Source: Davidsoniella eucalypti (Eukaryota; Ascomycota; Sordariomycetes; Microascales; Ceratocystidaceae). From it: 64,000 nt of DNA. Position 1 is the first letter of the stretch, and each line of letters opens with the position of its first letter. The notes beneath the pieces were generated by a model. It searched no databases. It worked only from the letters and a program-made list of their open reading frames with translations, and was not told the origin of the DNA. A program made the translations under genes and the position numbers. The DNA lies in NCBI GenBank assembly GCA_004009845.1, contig RMBW01000001.1, positions 496,001-560,000 on the forward strand. Direction: 5' to 3'. Below, one piece after another: positions 62,513-64,000 of the stretch.

Positions 62513-63334
62513 TTACCAGCATTGGAAACGACCCTGGACAATGGGCATAACAAAGAGGGACAAAATCAGCCCAACAACCAGCCCAAGTAGAGCTCCACGA
62601 GTTTCTGTCAAGGCACCCTTGAACTGGGCTTGTAGATCGACTAAGGCCAGATTCTGACCAACTGCCTGCCGCGCTGTACGCAGGCCTGGAAGACCATCGA
62701 GACTGCGGACATTGTTGTCTGCCTGATACTGGAGCGCCTGATTCGATGCCACCTTTTTAGCTATCCAGCCGTCTAGGGTTGGGCGGTCAACGAAGACTGA
62801 AGTTTCGTCGAGCACATGATTGGACGAGCCGTTATTGCCACCGTCTTTACTGTTATCAGGGCTAGTAGTACTATTCTGATACAACTCGGGGCGAACCATG
62901 GGGACGCCAAAGCCACAGCTCGTCTGTACTTTGTCCACTTCGCAGACTATGACAGCACGGGCGCCATCGAAGACGCTGCGTTTGCCGTGGGCCACCTCGC
63001 GCACTAGAGCCTCGAAGGGCGGCTGATCCCATTCGACGATGCGAGCACGACAAAAGAGGCGAAGAATACGCGGGGCTTGGCCGAATGAGATGAAGAGAAG
63101 GGTTAGTCGGCCATTGCCTGGCTCGTAGGCGTGGGCTATAGTCTCACAGCCTGACCCTGTGCGATCGATATAGGCAACTCGCGTTGGCGAGAGCACCCGA
63201 AAGTGAGAATCGAGGCCTTTGGGGGAAACGTTGATGTGAATGCCCTGGAGAGGCGCGGAGGCTGTAAGAAATAGCGGCTGCTTTTGGGCCCAGACACCAA
63301 TGTCTTCGGGGATCTGGTCGTAGAACTTGGGCAT
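62513..63334 (-). CDS. pyridoxamine 5'-phosphate oxidase-like (FMN split-barrel) protein with C-terminal membrane anchor
   Basis: A single exon of 273 residues from the first ATG at 63,334; the open frame continues upstream without ATG. The N-terminal half (about 1-150) fits the PPOX-like FMN-binding split-barrel family as found in fungi: MPKFYDQIPEDIGVWAQKQP, then PLFLTASAP, HINVSPKG and VAYIDRTGSG, then NGRLTLLFISF and the CRARIVEWD strand. Such proteins usually bind FMN or a related cofactor; the substrate is unknown and it should not be taken as the true pyridoxine-5'-phosphate oxidase. The middle (about 165-190) is Asn/Ser/Gly-rich and disordered. The end has a hydrophobic span (about 248-268, GALLGLVVGLILSLFVMPIV) preceded by charged residues, suggesting a tail-anchored protein. 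It converges with upf3. Confidence 0.85.
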   Translation of the reverse strand: MPKFYDQIPEDIGVWAQKQPLFLTASAPLQGIHINVSPKGLDSHFRVLSPTRVAYIDRTGSGCETIAHAYEPGNGRLTLLFISFGQAPRILRLFCRARIVEWDQPPFEALVREVAHGKRSVFDGARAVIVCEVDKVQTSCGFGVPMVRPELYQNSTTSPDNSKDGGNNGSSNHVLDETSVFVDRPTLDGWIAKKVASNQALQYQADNNVRSLDGLPGLRTARQAVGQNLALVDLQAQFKGALTETRGALLGLVVGLILSLFVMPIVQGRFQCW

Positions 63335-64000
63335 GATGGACTGGGCTGAATATGGCACTATTAAGCTAGCAAAGCACGACACTGATTGTTGGACGAGAGA
63401 TAGAATTTATATAGCAAATGTGAATAAAATTGAATTGAGCGCAAGTTCATCTTCTGGCTAAAAAGCTAGCTGCTACATAAAGATCGAACATATCCAATCT
63501 GACCAACCTACTCAGCCAGTAAGCAAGAAGTGCTTTAGTCTGCCTTGCTTCAAAGTTCATAAAATAACAATCAAAGCCAATCAGGGTCAGGCAACAGTCT
63601 GAATCCAGATTTGGCGGTGGTATGTAGCAGGAATCAGTGAAGTGAAATGAAAATGGCTATCTATACTGTGGAGTAAAAAGAAAGGACCTAAAACGAATAA
63701 AACTACATAAAATAAAGAAAGGCAAATCAGGGATATACTAATAGACATAAAAAGAAATCGATAAACGCGAGGACGTTGAAGAAGATAAAGAACAAGAAAG
63801 GGCATAAAATGCAAAGAAAAAAGCGTTGTTGAAAGGACAAGAAGGTAAGGCAGGGTATGAAAAGCAATTAGAGTACGTTGAAGGAGCTAAAGGTCAAGGA
63901 ATTGACAAAAAAAAGCAATGAATATGAAAGGACGTAAAAGATAAGAAAGTAAGAGCGTGACAAGCAACAGATGAGGCGTAAAAGGAGACAAAAAGATTGA
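63335..64000 (-). promoter_or_regulatory. promoter region of the PPOX-like gene, pyrimidine-rich on the minus strand
   Basis: From about 63,640 to the window end the plus strand is strongly purine-rich (repeated AAAGAAAG, GAAGAAG, AAGGAC words), so the minus strand is a long C/T tract upstream of the gene. This matches the pyrimidine-rich promoters of the neighbouring genes. The low-complexity frame at 63,587-63,814 follows from this composition and is not called. Confidence 0.45.

Noticed and set aside
1..64000. CRISPR array, bacterial operon or secondary-metabolite cluster
   Set aside because: No regularly spaced repeats, no cas-like genes, and no PKS, NRPS or terpene-synthase motifs; the genes are intron-bearing fungal housekeeping genes.

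Overview
This window looks like chromosomal DNA from a filamentous ascomycete fungus (Pezizomycotina, perhaps a Sordariomycete). The evidence is short spliceosomal introns (57-101 bp) with GTATGT/GTAAGT-type donors and CTAAC/CTAAT branch sites, pyrimidine-rich promoters, and fungal-type housekeeping proteins. The species cannot be fixed from the sequence alone.

The window falls into two halves. Positions 1 to about 44,280 are a gene desert. No open frame there is longer than about 160 codons, the longest ones start at non-ATG codons, and I recognise no conserved protein except one broken pogo/Fot1-type transposase (about 15,110-15,860, minus strand). The desert is rich in TpA and CTAG, holds simple repeats (A19, A16, C14 and an AT tract), several perfect inverted repeats, and a short three-copy dispersed repeat near 2.88, 21.46 and 41.65 kb. 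This fits old, mutated, repeat-derived intergenic DNA, but that is an inference.

Positions 44,280 to 64,000 are a dense housekeeping block of eight protein genes. In order they are: a four-finger C2H2 transcription factor (+); the mitochondrial i-AAA protease Yme1 (+); the zinc-finger protein Zpr1 (-); an RNase P/MRP Rpr2/Rpp21/Snm1-family subunit (-); a SIT4/PP6-type phosphatase with an acidic insertion (-); an unrecognised Ser/Pro-rich protein (-); the nonsense-mediated decay factor Upf3 with an extra C-terminal RRM (+); and a pyridoxamine-phosphate-oxidase-like protein with a C-terminal membrane anchor (-). Splice sites were assigned by hand; every join keeps frame and restores family-conserved residues.

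The genes do not form a pathway cluster. Several concern gene expression (RNase P/MRP, NMD, Zpr1, transcription factor) and the others organelle quality control and phosphatase signalling, which is typical of conserved fungal synteny. I found no CRISPR array, no intact tRNA or rRNA, no secondary-metabolite cluster and no convincing new biological system. The most unusual items are the abrupt desert/gene boundary, the three-copy dispersed repeat and some perfect hairpins inside the desert.
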